Assembly (NCBI GenBank): GCA_934728065.1
Contig: CAKVDW010000007.1
Location: 15,831-79,830, forward strand
Direction: 5' to 3'
Length of the DNA: 64,000 nt
Source: an uncultured Campylobacter sp.
GTDB taxonomy: Bacteria; Campylobacterota; Campylobacteria; Campylobacterales; Campylobacteraceae
The notes under the pieces were generated by a model. That model had not been told where the DNA came from. It did not search any database and saw only the letters and a program-made list of their open reading frames with translations. Positions 35,803-44,800 of this stretch are shown here, one piece after another (position 1 is the stretch's first letter; every line of letters begins with the position of its first letter). The position numbers and the translations under genes are program-made.

Positions 35803-36975
35803 ATGGATAAAAAAGCTTTACACAAAGCACTTTTAAGCTGGTATGATAAAAACGGGCGCAAAAATTTGCCTTGGCGCACCTTTGGCACGCCCCTTTGTGA
35901 TGAGCGTTTGCGTGGCATTGATGCTGCTTATGGCGTGTATATCAGCGAGATAATGCTCCAACAAACGCAAGTCAGTCGTGTGTTAGAGAACTTTTACTTT
36001 CCTTTTTTACACAAATTTCCAAATCTACAAAGCCTTGCAAATGCCGATGAAAGCGAGATTTTAAAGGCGTGGCAAGGGCTTGGGTATTACTCACGGGCTA
36101 GGAATTTAAAGCTTTGCGCGGCTTCTTGTGTCGCCCGATTTAACGGACACTTGCCCGAAAATGTAAGCGAACTTACAAGGCTTGAAGGCATAGGCGCTTA
36201 CACGGCTGGGGCGATAGCGTGCTTTGGCTATAAAAAGGCGGTTGGCTTTATAGACGGCAACATAAAACGCGTGTTTTCAAGGCTTTTTGCGCTTGCAAAT
36301 CCTACGCAAAGCCTACTACAAAGCAAGGCAAACGAGCTTTTATGTGAGCAAAATGCCTTTGATTACAATCAAGCTTTGATTGATTTAGGCGCGCTTGTTT
36401 GCACGCCAAAGCTTGCAAGGTGCGCCCTTTGCCCGCTTGATGAGTGGTGCGTGGGCAAAAATGCGCCACAAAAATACCCACAAAGCAAAAAAGTAGAGTA
36501 TGAAAGGCTGAATTTAAGCCTGTTTGTGGTGCGTTTGGGAGACAAAATCGCCCTGCAAAAAAGCAGGCAAAATCTTTACAAAGGCTTATACAACTTGCCG
36601 CAAATGCAAGCAAGGCAGGGCTTTGAATTTAGCAACGAGCTATCAAATGCTTGCGAATTTAATGGCGAGCAAGCAAAAGCCCGCACATTTGACGGCAAAG
36701 GGCAAAAATTTAGCGAAAAAAGGCTTGAATTTGGAGAAAAAGGGCTTAAATTCATCGGCGAATTCAAGCATTCTTACACCAAATACCGCATAAATGCAAG
36801 GGTTTATGAGCTTGAATTTGACAAAAAGAGCAAAAATTTAGCTCAAAATCCCATTTTTAAAGCACTCAACCTACAAGAATGCGAATTTATAGAGCCTAAA
36901 AAGCTGTCTTTGCTCCCACTTTCTAAGCTCTGTGTAAAGGCTTTGCAACTTTTTAGTCCAGCAAGGCTTTTTTAG
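35803..36975 (+). CDS. mutY: A/G-specific adenine glycosylase with repeat insertion
   Basis: 390 aa from ATG 35803 (a 35773 start lacks a ribosome binding site). It removes adenine opposite 8-oxoguanine. Seen: NLPWRTFGTP, EIMLQQTQVSRVLENFYFPF, the helix-hairpin-helix LEGIGAYTAGAIACF with a catalytic Asp soon after, and a 4Fe-4S cluster CTPKLARCALCPLDEWC (C-x6-C-x2-C-x5-C). Between this and the C-terminal NUDIX-like part sits a Phe/Lys/Glu-rich insertion with 7-residue repeats (KFSEKRL, EFGEKGL). The gene ends 23 bp inside the convergent kgtP. Confidence 0.93.
   Translation: MDKKALHKALLSWYDKNGRKNLPWRTFGTPLCDERLRGIDAAYGVYISEIMLQQTQVSRVLENFYFPFLHKFPNLQSLANADESEILKAWQGLGYYSRARNLKLCAASCVARFNGHLPENVSELTRLEGIGAYTAGAIACFGYKKAVGFIDGNIKRVFSRLFALANPTQSLLQSKANELLCEQNAFDYNQALIDLGALVCTPKLARCALCPLDEWCVGKNAPQKYPQSKKVEYERLNLSLFVVRLGDKIALQKSRQNLYKGLYNLPQMQARQGFEFSNELSNACEFNGEQAKARTFDGKGQKFSEKRLEFGEKGLKFIGEFKHSYTKYRINARVYELEFDKKSKNLAQNPIFKALNLQECEFIEPKKLSLLPLSKLCVKALQLFSPARLF
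36706..36768 (+). repeat. 21 bp tandem repeats inside mutY
   Basis: Units at 36706-36726 and 36727-36747 share AATTTxGxGAAAAAxGGCTT, encoding KFSEKRL and EFGEKGL; a third, partial unit starts at 36748 (KFIGE). Confidence 0.65.
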
Positions 36976-38218
36976 GCAAAAGCAAGACCACAAAGAACAC
37001 AAAAATCATCATCGCAGCCACATACACGAAAAAGAAGTTTTCAAAGCCGTAGTTTTTAAATTGCAAGGCGACAAAGGGCGCAGAACCGCCAAAAATGGCA
37101 TTTGCCACCGCATACGAAAGCCCTGTTCCCAAAGCTCTTATATGCTCGGGAAAGAGTTTTGCCTTGAAAATTCCAGCCACCGAAGTGTAAAAACTTAAAA
37201 TCACAAACAAAGCCAAAATCGAACAAAAGGCAAGTAAAGGCGTATCAGCACTTATTTTTAAGAGCATAAAAAGCGGATAAATGCCCAAAAAAGCCAAAAC
37301 AGCATAAATCAGCAAGGAATTTTTATGCCCGATTTTATCGCCTATGAGTCCAAAAATGGGCTGGATTATCATCAAAACAAACAAAGCCGCAAGCATTATG
37401 TTGTTTGAAAGTGCCTTGTCAAAGCCAGCTGAGTTTATCATAAAGGTTTTGGTGTAAGTGGTTATGGTGTAAAAAGTGAGCGAACCACCCGCCGTAATGC
37501 CAACTATGATTAGAAAAGGCTTCCAAGAAGTGCTAAAAAGGGCTTTGAAACTTCCTCTGTCCTCGTGTTTGTGTAGTTCAGTAGCACTTTCGCTCATCAC
37601 AGAACGAACAAACAAAGACCCCAAAGCCAAAAGCCCACCCACGACAAAGAGTATCCGCCAAGCGTAATCATTCATTTCTTGCTCGCTAAAAAACAAAAGC
37701 ATAATGCTAATGCTCGCCACCGCTAAAAGCTGTCCGCCGATGAGCGTTACATATTGAAACGATGAGTAAAAGCCTCGTCGTCCTTTTGTGGCAAGCTCTG
37801 AAAGGTAAGTAGCGGCTATGCCATACTCTCCGCCTACGCTCAAACCCTGAATGAGCCTTGCGATGAGCAGTAAAATGATAGCCAAATCCCCAACGCTTTC
37901 TTTGCTCGGCAAAGCAGCGATGAGAAAAGAACCCACAGCCATTAAGATAACCGAAAAAACCATAGATGACTTTCGTCCGATTTTATCAGCCAGCGAGCCA
38001 AAGAGCCAACTACCGATAGGGCGCATAAAAAAGCCAGCCGCAAAAACGCCAAAAGCGCTGATTTGCTGTATGGTAGGGTTGTCAGAATTTGAGAAATTGT
38101 GCGCAAAATACACCGCCGTAAAAGCATAAATGTAAAAATCAAACCATTCGACCAAATTTCCACTACTTGCGGCGATGATAGAGCGGATTTTTTGAGCCTT
38201 TGTGAGTTCTTTTGTCAT
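36953..38218 (-). CDS. kgtP: MFS dicarboxylate/alpha-ketoglutarate permease type transporter
   Basis: 421 aa metabolite:H+ symporter of the KgtP/ProP branch. SSGNLVEWFDFYIYAFTA is the branch signature, GSLADKIGRKSS the MFS loop 2-3 motif, and GEYGIAATYLSELATKGRRGFYSS is also typical. Twelve hydrophobic segments. By gene order (next to mutY and a radical SAM gene) and similarity it matches the gene called kgtP in C. jejuni; the true substrate is not provable here. Confidence 0.85.
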   Translation of the reverse strand: MTKELTKAQKIRSIIAASSGNLVEWFDFYIYAFTAVYFAHNFSNSDNPTIQQISAFGVFAAGFFMRPIGSWLFGSLADKIGRKSSMVFSVILMAVGSFLIAALPSKESVGDLAIILLLIARLIQGLSVGGEYGIAATYLSELATKGRRGFYSSFQYVTLIGGQLLAVASISIMLLFFSEQEMNDYAWRILFVVGGLLALGSLFVRSVMSESATELHKHEDRGSFKALFSTSWKPFLIIVGITAGGSLTFYTITTYTKTFMINSAGFDKALSNNIMLAALFVLMIIQPIFGLIGDKIGHKNSLLIYAVLAFLGIYPLFMLLKISADTPLLAFCSILALFVILSFYTSVAGIFKAKLFPEHIRALGTGLSYAVANAIFGGSAPFVALQFKNYGFENFFFVYVAAMMIFVFFVVLLLPKKALLD

Positions 38219-38345
38219 TTTTGTCCTTTGAGTTTTGTTTAAAGTTTTATTATAAAGTTATGACTTAAAAATTTGAAAAACATTGAGAGATTTAAGGCTA
38301 TGATTTATTTTAGTTGTTACAAATCGTAACTATTTAAGAGTAAAA

Positions 38346-39263
38346 ATGCGTTTTGAAAAGATTTACATAGAATTAAGCGATATTTGCGGGCTTAACTGTG
38401 GCTTTTGTCCGAGCGTTAAGGGCGTGCGTGGGGCGATGAGCGTGGAGAAATTTGGCATTATCGCAAAAAAAGTGGCTGGTGTGGGGCGAATTTACACCTT
38501 TCATCTGCTGGGCGACCCACTTGTGCTGCCGAATTTAAAGGATTTCATCAAGCTTGCAAATGCGCACAAAATGCCATTAGAGCTTACCACGAGCGGTTTT
38601 TATATGAGTGAGAAAAACACGCAACTTTTGCTTGAAAGTGAAAATATCCGTCAAATCAACCTTTCTTTAATGGCTTTTTTGGCGCAAAAAAAGCTGAATT
38701 TAAACGAGTATTTTGCGCCGATTTTGCGTTTTTTGCGCTTGCATTTGGCGCAAAATTCGCAAAGTTTTGTGAATTTAAGGCTGTGGAATTTGGGAGCAAA
38801 TTTTACGCCACCATTTGAAAATAACGCCATTTATAGCCTTTTAGAACGCGAATTTAACGCAAAAATTCAAAAAAATGCGCCCAAAAACCGCCTTGAAAAC
38901 CGTATCATTTTGCACCAAAGTGAGCTGTTTTGCTGGGCTGGGGCGAAGACTGATGATTTAAGAGTGCAAAAAGAATTTGTGGATTCACAAGGCGAAAAAA
39001 ATGCGCCCAAAGTGCCGTGTGTCAAAGGCTCGTGCCACGCACTGCGTAAGCAAATCGGCGTTTTAAGCGATGGCACGGTTGTGCCTTGCTGTATGGATAC
39101 AAGCGGCGTTATAGGGCTTGGCAACCTTTTTACGCAAGAGTTAAGCGAAATTTTAGCAAACAAGCGTGCAGTAGCGATGAAAAAGGGCTTTGAAAGGGGC
39201 GAATTCACCGAAAAACTATGCCAACAATGTGAATTTGGACGGCAAAAAACAAGGCAAATTTAA
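38346..39263 (+). CDS. Radical SAM protein with SPASM-like C-terminus
   Basis: 305 aa. IELSDICGLNCGFCPSVKG gives the CxxxCxxC cluster that binds the SAM-coordinating 4Fe-4S. The C-terminus has further cysteines (VPCVKGSC, GTVVPCCMD, KLCQQCEFG) in the SPASM/twitch arrangement for auxiliary clusters. Such proteins modify peptides or sugars; no partner peptide is seen here. Divergent from kgtP. Confidence 0.87.
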   Translation: MRFEKIYIELSDICGLNCGFCPSVKGVRGAMSVEKFGIIAKKVAGVGRIYTFHLLGDPLVLPNLKDFIKLANAHKMPLELTTSGFYMSEKNTQLLLESENIRQINLSLMAFLAQKKLNLNEYFAPILRFLRLHLAQNSQSFVNLRLWNLGANFTPPFENNAIYSLLEREFNAKIQKNAPKNRLENRIILHQSELFCWAGAKTDDLRVQKEFVDSQGEKNAPKVPCVKGSCHALRKQIGVLSDGTVVPCCMDTSGVIGLGNLFTQELSEILANKRAVAMKKGFERGEFTEKLCQQCEFGRQKTRQI

Positions 39264-39469
39264 GAATTTTGCTTATCATCTAAAATCTCAAATAATTCTT
39301 TGATGATTTTAGGGTGTAAAATTTTACCGCTGTGGTGTGGCAAAACCATTCTTTTTGTGTTTTTGACATAAATTCTATGACTACCTTTTTGCCTGTCAAG
39401 CGCAAAGCCATTTTGAAAGAGCAAATTTTCAGCCTCTTTTGCTGTAAATTTGGGGAGTTTATCGCTCAA
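39260..39469 (-). CDS. hicA: HicA-type mRNA interferase toxin
   Basis: 69 aa. Double-stranded-RNA-binding-like fold with LPKFTAKEAENLLFQNGF and the catalytic-His region KGSHRIYVKN and LPHHSGKILHPKIIKEL. It overlaps hicB by 11 nt and is downstream of it, the reverse of the classic hicA-hicB order but a known variant. HicA degrades mRNA when free of HicB. Confidence 0.88.
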   Translation of the reverse strand: MSDKLPKFTAKEAENLLFQNGFALDRQKGSHRIYVKNTKRMVLPHHSGKILHPKIIKELFEILDDKQNS

Positions 39470-39680
39470 AAGCCACCTCGATAGGTGCTATCACAGCACT
39501 TTTTGCCACCAGACTTTTTATCTCACTTTCTTTTAGGCTTTCTAAATAAAGCTCTATGGCTTCTTTGATATTTGCCCTTGCCTCCTCAAAGCTTTCGCCC
39601 TCACTCACACAGCCTTTTAGCTCTGGCACAAAGGCAAAATAGCCGTTTTCGTCTTTTTCTATCACAGCGTTAAAGAGCAT
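39459..39680 (-). CDS. hicB: HicB-type antitoxin
   Basis: 73 aa. VIEKDENGYFAFVPELKGC and SEGESFEEARANIKEAIELY form the partial RNase H-like fold of HicB. The C-terminus is short, without an obvious ribbon-helix-helix, so operator binding is uncertain. First gene of hicBA with a good ribosome binding site (AAGGATAAAAAATG) and an extended -10 promoter (39703-39708). Confidence 0.88.
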   Translation of the reverse strand: MLFNAVIEKDENGYFAFVPELKGCVSEGESFEEARANIKEAIELYLESLKESEIKSLVAKSAVIAPIEVAFER

Positions 39681-39702
39681 TTTTTATCCTTGTTTTTGCT
39701 TT

Positions 39703-39708
39703 ATTATA
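39703..39708 (-). promoter_or_regulatory. Extended -10 promoter of hicBA
   Basis: The reverse strand reads TATGCTATAATAAAG: TG-C-TATAAT, a good extended -10, 23 nt upstream of the hicB ATG and directly behind the fossil restriction gene. Confidence 0.6.
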
Positions 39709-39717
39709 GCATAGAAT

Positions 39718-39970
39718 TTAAATTTTGATGAGTTTTATTTCAGCCTCGTTTAAATCATAAAGTTTAAAGACTAAATCATCAATATCACATTCGAGTTGTG
39801 AAGTGTCGGCACTTGAATTTTTAGCTTTTAAGGCTAAAATTTATCAACTCAATTTATTATTTTATCAATTAAATTCTTATTGCTAAAATTTAATTTGTGA
39901 ATTAAAGCGTATTGTTCTAATTGAACTTGAAAAATAAATTTATAGACCATAGCAAATCTTGCGTTAAAAG
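39718..39970 (-). pseudogene. 3' fossil of a Type IIG restriction-methylation gene (A)
   Basis: The reverse strand can be read in pieces as RFAMVYKFIFQVQL, NKNLIDKIIN, then, after a stop and a frame slip, KNSSADTSQL and IDDLVFKLYDLNEAEIKLIK before TAA. This matches the end of the intact Type IIG protein at 41894 (KNLINEVVN, IDNLIYKLYNLTPKEIEII). It is thus the decayed C-terminal end of a paralogous gene. Confidence 0.75.
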
Positions 39971-40002
39971 TAAATTTTCAAGGCTTTTGCCTTGAAAATT
40001 TA
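39971..40002. terminator. Perfect 14 bp hairpin, GCCTTGAAAATTTA arms
   Basis: TAAATTTTCAAGGC-TTTT-GCCTTGAAAATTTA, a perfect stem with a 4 nt loop, between the brnA 3' end and the fossil gene. It could terminate brnTA transcription; no U-run follows on the reverse strand beyond the stem itself. Confidence 0.55.
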
Positions 40003-40062
40003 GACTTCAAACACTCATTAAGCGTTTTTTTAAAATCAATCCTTGTCATTTTTACATTCTTT

Positions 40063-40266
40063 TTAAATGTGGATTTCAAGCCTTTTGCTCGCGCATTGAT
40101 TTAAAAAGATATTCATCAACACTTGGTAAGGCACGCCTTGCTTGTTTGCCATAGCCTTAAAATACTCTATGGTTTCGACATTTAAATTTATCGAAATCTG
40201 CTTTTTTCGTGCCTTTTGCGTGTAGGGATTTGGCGCGGACTTTGAAAAATCATATTCTTTTTTCAT
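40063..40266 (-). CDS. brnA: BrnA-type antitoxin
   Basis: 67 aa. KKQISINLNVETIEYFKAMANKQGVPYQVLMN is a ribbon-helix-helix DNA-binding core of the BrnA/CopG kind, with a basic N-terminal tail. It should neutralise BrnT and repress the operon. Its ATG overlaps the ancestral brnT stop (ATGA). It looks intact although the toxin gene before it is frameshifted. Confidence 0.85.
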   Translation of the reverse strand: MKKEYDFSKSAPNPYTQKARKKQISINLNVETIEYFKAMANKQGVPYQVLMNIFLNQCASKRLEIHI

Positions 40267-40534
40267 AAAAACTCCTTATATTGATTTTGCTCATTTTGCG
40301 TTGCTTTTCTTGCTGAAATTAGCCTAACTGTCAGCCCATCTTGCCTCACAAACAATGCACCACAACTAAAATTCTAAGCTTTTTACTCATACCTAAAATC
40401 ACAAATCTTTCCTCATTTTTTGAATGTGTTTCATCATAAATCACCCTCGCAAAATCATCATCAAAACTTACGCCGTGTTTGATGAGATTGCTCTTTGCTT
40501 TGGCTTCGTCCCACTCAAATTTTATCTTTTTCAT
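40263..40534 (-). pseudogene. brnT: BrnT-type toxin, frameshifted
   Basis: The first 62 codons are normal BrnT (FEWDEAKAKSNLIKHGVSFD, then RFVILGMSKKLRILVVVHCL) and then hit TGA. In another frame the family ending follows at once: RQDGLTVRLISARKAT, closing with a stop that overlaps brnA. Joining HCL to RQDG needs removal of two bases from TTTGTGAGG, so a 2 nt (TG) insertion has split the gene. The truncated product lacks the C-terminal half of the RNase fold and is probably inactive. Confidence 0.82.
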
Positions 40535-40565
40535 AATGATATTATATACAAAATATAATGATATT
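40533..40565. promoter_or_regulatory. Direct repeats at the brnTA promoter
   Basis: ATAATGATATT occurs at 40533-40543 and 40555-40565, 22 bp apart (two helical turns), overlapping a reverse-strand TATAAT at 40541-40546 and the brnT start. A likely BrnA binding site. Confidence 0.5.
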
Positions 40566-40569
40566 TTGC

Positions 40570-40640
40570 TTAATAAGACTCATTTGTCGTTTTATTTAAG
40601 GCTTTGATGAGTTTTATTTCAGCCTTGTTAAATCATAAGG
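40570..40640 (-). pseudogene. 3' fossil of a Type IIG restriction-methylation gene (B)
   Basis: The reverse strand has LYDL, then after a 1 nt slip AEIKLIKALNKTT. The DNA word GAGGCTGAAATAAAACTCAT of fossil A is repeated here with small changes (AAGGCTGAAATAAAACTCAT). A second copy of the same gene end, just before brnT. Confidence 0.6.
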
Positions 40641-40742
40641 CGTTTTAGTGTGAAAATTAGCATAAAATAAATGGTGCTGAATGCTTTTTTTGATGATGGG
40701 GTTGGAGAAAAATTTTAGGGCTGATTTTTTGTGTGTTGAAAT

Positions 40743-41894
40743 TCAATTTATCGGCATTGTAGGATTATCGCATACGATATTATACAAGGCATAAAATCCT
40801 ATTTCATTCATTATTAAATCTCTTATTATTTGCTCATTTTGCAAAAGCATTGCTAATTCTAGGTTATGTTTGCTTTCGCTAAAAAGCATTTCGCACAACT
40901 TACTATTAAATTCCGTGATTGACAATTTCCTTTTTGTTTTTCTAGCTATGTTCGCTGTAATTTTTCTAATATACTTTAAAAGAATATCGGTAACTTGTTT
41001 GGCATTATTGTATAATATAGTAAAATAGTATTTTTCAATATCTAAATTCATCTCTAAATTTGTGTCTATTCCTTTACCTTGATAAATATCATAACAATAA
41101 TTTTCTCTAAAATTTTCGCCTCGATAATCATCGTTAAGTATAAATATAGCACAACAAGCATATATAGAAACAAGTCCAAAAAGCTTCTTTGTATTTTGAT
41201 TTCCTATCAAATAGATACGATATGCTGATTTATTGCTGTTAAATATATTGCATTCACATAATGTAGAAATACATTCAATTTCTCGAAAATTTTGTTCTTT
41301 TAAAAAAGTGATGGTTTTGGGGTCAATATATTGAATTTTATCCTTAAAGGCACAAAATCCAAGCAAAATTTTTAAGTATCCCAAAAATAAATCATTAAGA
41401 GAAATCTTAAATTGATGATAAATTATAGGTCGCTTTATTTCTACTTTGGCTGATGCCTTGATTTCATCTAATGTGTATTGTTTATCTTTGGATAGCCCAT
41501 TAACACATTTTTGCGCCTTTTTAAAAAAAATCTCTTCATCTTTTTGGCTTGTAAAAGAACCCATAAATTCTATATTCTTTCCATTTTCTGTTTGAGTAAT
41601 TGTTGGCTTAAAAGGAGTAGTTATTTCATTGCCACTTTTTACTAAAATATCTTGTCCGTCTATTTTGGCTTGAAATTGTCGTGTCTTATTTCTATCTCGT
41701 TTTGGATTTACCATAACATTAGCAAAGTCAAAAAATTTAACTAAATTGCTATCTATATCAGCCATAGCATTATTACAAGCTCTACATAGTATTTCCTTTG
41801 ATTTAAGCTTGCCACCCAAAGCGTTGGGGATAATGTGTTCTAATGATTTATTATTGTCAGTAAGTTTTTCTCCGCAAAGATAGCATTTTGACAT
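40743..41894 (-). CDS. HNH endonuclease-domain protein
   Basis: 383 aa. The N-terminal 50 residues are a zinc-stabilised HNH core: CYLCGEKL, SLEHIIPNALGG and LCRACNNAMADID supply two CxxC knuckles and the catalytic His. The remaining 330 residues are unassigned, perhaps a target-binding part. It overlaps the stop of the Type IIG gene by 1 nt and would be co-expressed, suggesting an added nuclease or defence component. The function is inference from the domain and position. Confidence 0.8.
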   Translation of the reverse strand: MSKCYLCGEKLTDNNKSLEHIIPNALGGKLKSKEILCRACNNAMADIDSNLVKFFDFANVMVNPKRDRNKTRQFQAKIDGQDILVKSGNEITTPFKPTITQTENGKNIEFMGSFTSQKDEEIFFKKAQKCVNGLSKDKQYTLDEIKASAKVEIKRPIIYHQFKISLNDLFLGYLKILLGFCAFKDKIQYIDPKTITFLKEQNFREIECISTLCECNIFNSNKSAYRIYLIGNQNTKKLFGLVSIYACCAIFILNDDYRGENFRENYCYDIYQGKGIDTNLEMNLDIEKYYFTILYNNAKQVTDILLKYIRKITANIARKTKRKLSITEFNSKLCEMLFSESKHNLELAMLLQNEQIIRDLIMNEIGFYALYNIVCDNPTMPIN

Positions 41895-44800
41895 TATCGC
41901 CTTTCTATAATCTCAATTTCTTTTGGAGTTAGATTATACAACTTATAAATAAGATTGTCAATATCCTTTTCTATCTTTGTAGTGTCGGTTTGCGAATTCT
42001 CTTTTTTAATCTCTAAAATTTGATTTGCCAAATTCACAACTTCATTGATTAAATTCTTGCTTTTATCACTAAATTCAAAAATAGGTAAAGTCTCTAAATT
42101 ATTTTTGTTAATTCCTAAATATCCACCAGCCAAATGTTTATCCTTGAATTTATGAGTAAAAACATAATTCATAAATTTGCTATTTAAAATTCCCAAAATT
42201 AGTAAAGGATTTAATCCCATAAAATCATAAATAGCATATATGCCCACGCCTATGGCAAGTGGTGTTTTTATATAACACGCTTCAAGTTGCTTTGTCATTC
42301 CTGCGATAACGATTTTTTCATTACACCAAAATTTCCATTTTTCTGTTGATACAGCATTATTTGGCGCAATTTGCGGATTTTTATAAGTGTGTTTCATATA
42401 TTTAACTAAGTTAGTATTGATTAAATATCTATCAATGTTTCCACTTACTGCAAAAGGAATGGAATTTTCTTTTTTGTCGCTTGCATTTGATAAAAATTCT
42501 ACTATGGATTGAGCTTGAAAACCAGCTAAACCTGATTGAATTTTTAATCCAAATTCAGCAAAAGTTTTAAATCTATCCCAATCAATAAATTTAATTTGTT
42601 TAAGATTTTGAGCCAATAAATCATCTTGCATTTCAATAAAAAAGCGTTCAAATTTAGCATTATTACCACCTAAAACTATGATAGGATATACAGAAGCGTT
42701 ATCAAAGGTATTGACATTTGAAATATCAATGCAATGTCCTAATAATTTTTCCTTTATTAACATATCCAAAGTATTTTTTGCATATTTTGCAACTAAAAAT
42801 TTATTAGGAATAATCCAAGCAAAACAACCATTTTTCGCCCTTAACTTTAAGCCTAACAATACAAATAAAAGATAAATATCATAAAGCCCACTTATATTTG
42901 GGTAAGTTTTTCTATAAATATCCTTACTTTGAGTATTTGATTTAGATAAATCAAGTGTGCTAATATACGGCGGATTTCCCACTACCAAATCAAAGCCCAT
43001 AAATTCGCCATTTTCGTTTAAAACCTCAGGGAATTCAAAACGCCATTCAAAGGGCTTTTTGCTTTCTAAATTAAAAATGCTTTCATATTCTTTTTTAAGT
43101 GCGCTAAATTCAAGCCTTGCTTTGCTCTCATCAAAGTCAAAAAAGCTGAAACTTTGAGCGATATAAAGGCTTAAATTCTCATCATCTTTTGCTAAAAAAT
43201 TGCCGTATTTTTTCGAGTATGCCTCGCATTTTGCGGTAAAGGCTTTTATTTCTTTGTTGAATTTGTCCTTAAAACAAAAGGTGCGAAAGCTTTCTTTAAG
43301 GGCTTTTATCTCTTTTTCTATGTGCATTTTGTCGTCAAAAAAGCCCTCTTTGTAGTCTTTGATAACGCTTTTGTATTTTTGCATTCGCTCTTTTATGTTT
43401 GGATAGTGCGTCAAAGAGCGGTTAAGCTCAAAATAACTTATGAGTGAGTTACCGCATTTAATGTTTATGTCGATATTTGGTAGGGTTTGCATTTGATGAA
43501 TTTCATCATTTAAATTCTCATCAAAGCCATCATCGTCTTTTTGCAAATAATAAGAATTTTTCAAAAGCTCTATCCAAAGGCGGAGTTTGGTTATCTCGCA
43601 GGAATTTTCGTTGATATCCACGCCAAAAAGGTTGTTTTCGATGATTTGCTTTTTGAGCGTAAAAAGGGCTTTTTGGATAGCGTGGCTTTCATCGTTTTTG
43701 ATTTTGGGCTTTTTGTAAGCGTAAATTTCGCCATTTGGCTTGGTGATGACAAGTTCATCGCTTAAAAGCGCGAGTTCGCAAGGATTAAGCCTTTGGGCTA
43801 AGCCAAGAGCGTGGTAAATGGCTATCATTTCATTTAAGGCTGATACCAAAAAATGCCCACTACCAACGGCTGGGTCGCAAATGCGAATGGAATTTAGCAC
43901 GGCTTTAAACTCTTGCACCTTTGTGCTAAAATCCCTATCAATGCGTTCTCTTAACGCCTTTAAATCCTCGCATTGCCATTTAAATTTATCATTAAATTTG
44001 CTTAAAATCACTTTTTCAAGGCTTGTGCGGCACATATAGCTTGTGATGAAACTTGGCGTGTAAAAGCTACCCTCTTTGTAGCCGTTGAGCTTTTCAAAGA
44101 CGAGTCCTAGCACCGATGAGCTGATGAGTTCTTTTTGCAAGGCTAGTTCGGGGCTTTTTTCATCGCTGCCAAAGTCAAAGGCGTCTAAAAATTCAAAGAT
44201 ATAAACAAGCAAAGGCACAGAGCCTGCTTTTTTCTTGGCGTTTTTGTCTTTAATTTGCGTTTTGGCAAAATAAGGCAAAGTGGCACTGTCATCAAGGGCT
44301 GAAATGTCGAGTATTTCGCGCTCTATGGCTTGCTTTTGAAAAAGGGCTGAGTTAAGATAAGGCAAATAATCAAGCGTGGAATTTGCCCTGTCTTTTGGCT
44401 TTTTGGCTAAAATTTCAAAGAAAAGTTGGGATAGGGCTTTGAAATTTCGCACCTTGTTTGGATTAAGGAATTTTAGGCTTTCATCATCGTTAAAACGCAC
44501 CAAATTCGCCTCGATGAGTTTGAGAAACAAAATGCGGTTTAGCCACAGCACGACAAAGCTCATAACGCGTTCAAAGTCTTGTTTGTCTTGGGGGAGCTTT
44601 GCTAAAATAGCGTTGTAAAGGGTGTTTGCGCTTTGTGAGCTTGGCTTTATAAGCAACTTTGAGCTTTCTTTCACCTCGCACAAACCTAAAATGTATAAAA
44701 GTTCCTCGTAAAAGGCTGAATTTAGGCTGTTGGCGTCATTTGGGTTAAACTCATCAAGCAAAAAATCCTTGTGAAAGGCTTTGAAAATAGGCTTTAAACT

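Noticed and set aside
35730-35918. N-terminal 63-residue extension of the SIMPL protein
   Set aside because: It would overlap the divergent mutY start and has no ribosome binding site; the ATG at 35729 has AAAGGA and gives a proper membrane-anchor N-terminus.
38346-39263. Radical SAM gene as maturase of a peptide natural product
   Set aside because: No precursor peptide or transporter is next to it, and the gene pairs with kgtP and mutY as in C. jejuni, so it is a conserved core gene.
40346-40534. BrnT as a naturally short 62 aa toxin
   Set aside because: The missing family ending is encoded directly downstream in another frame and closes at the brnA start, which shows a frameshift rather than a short gene.
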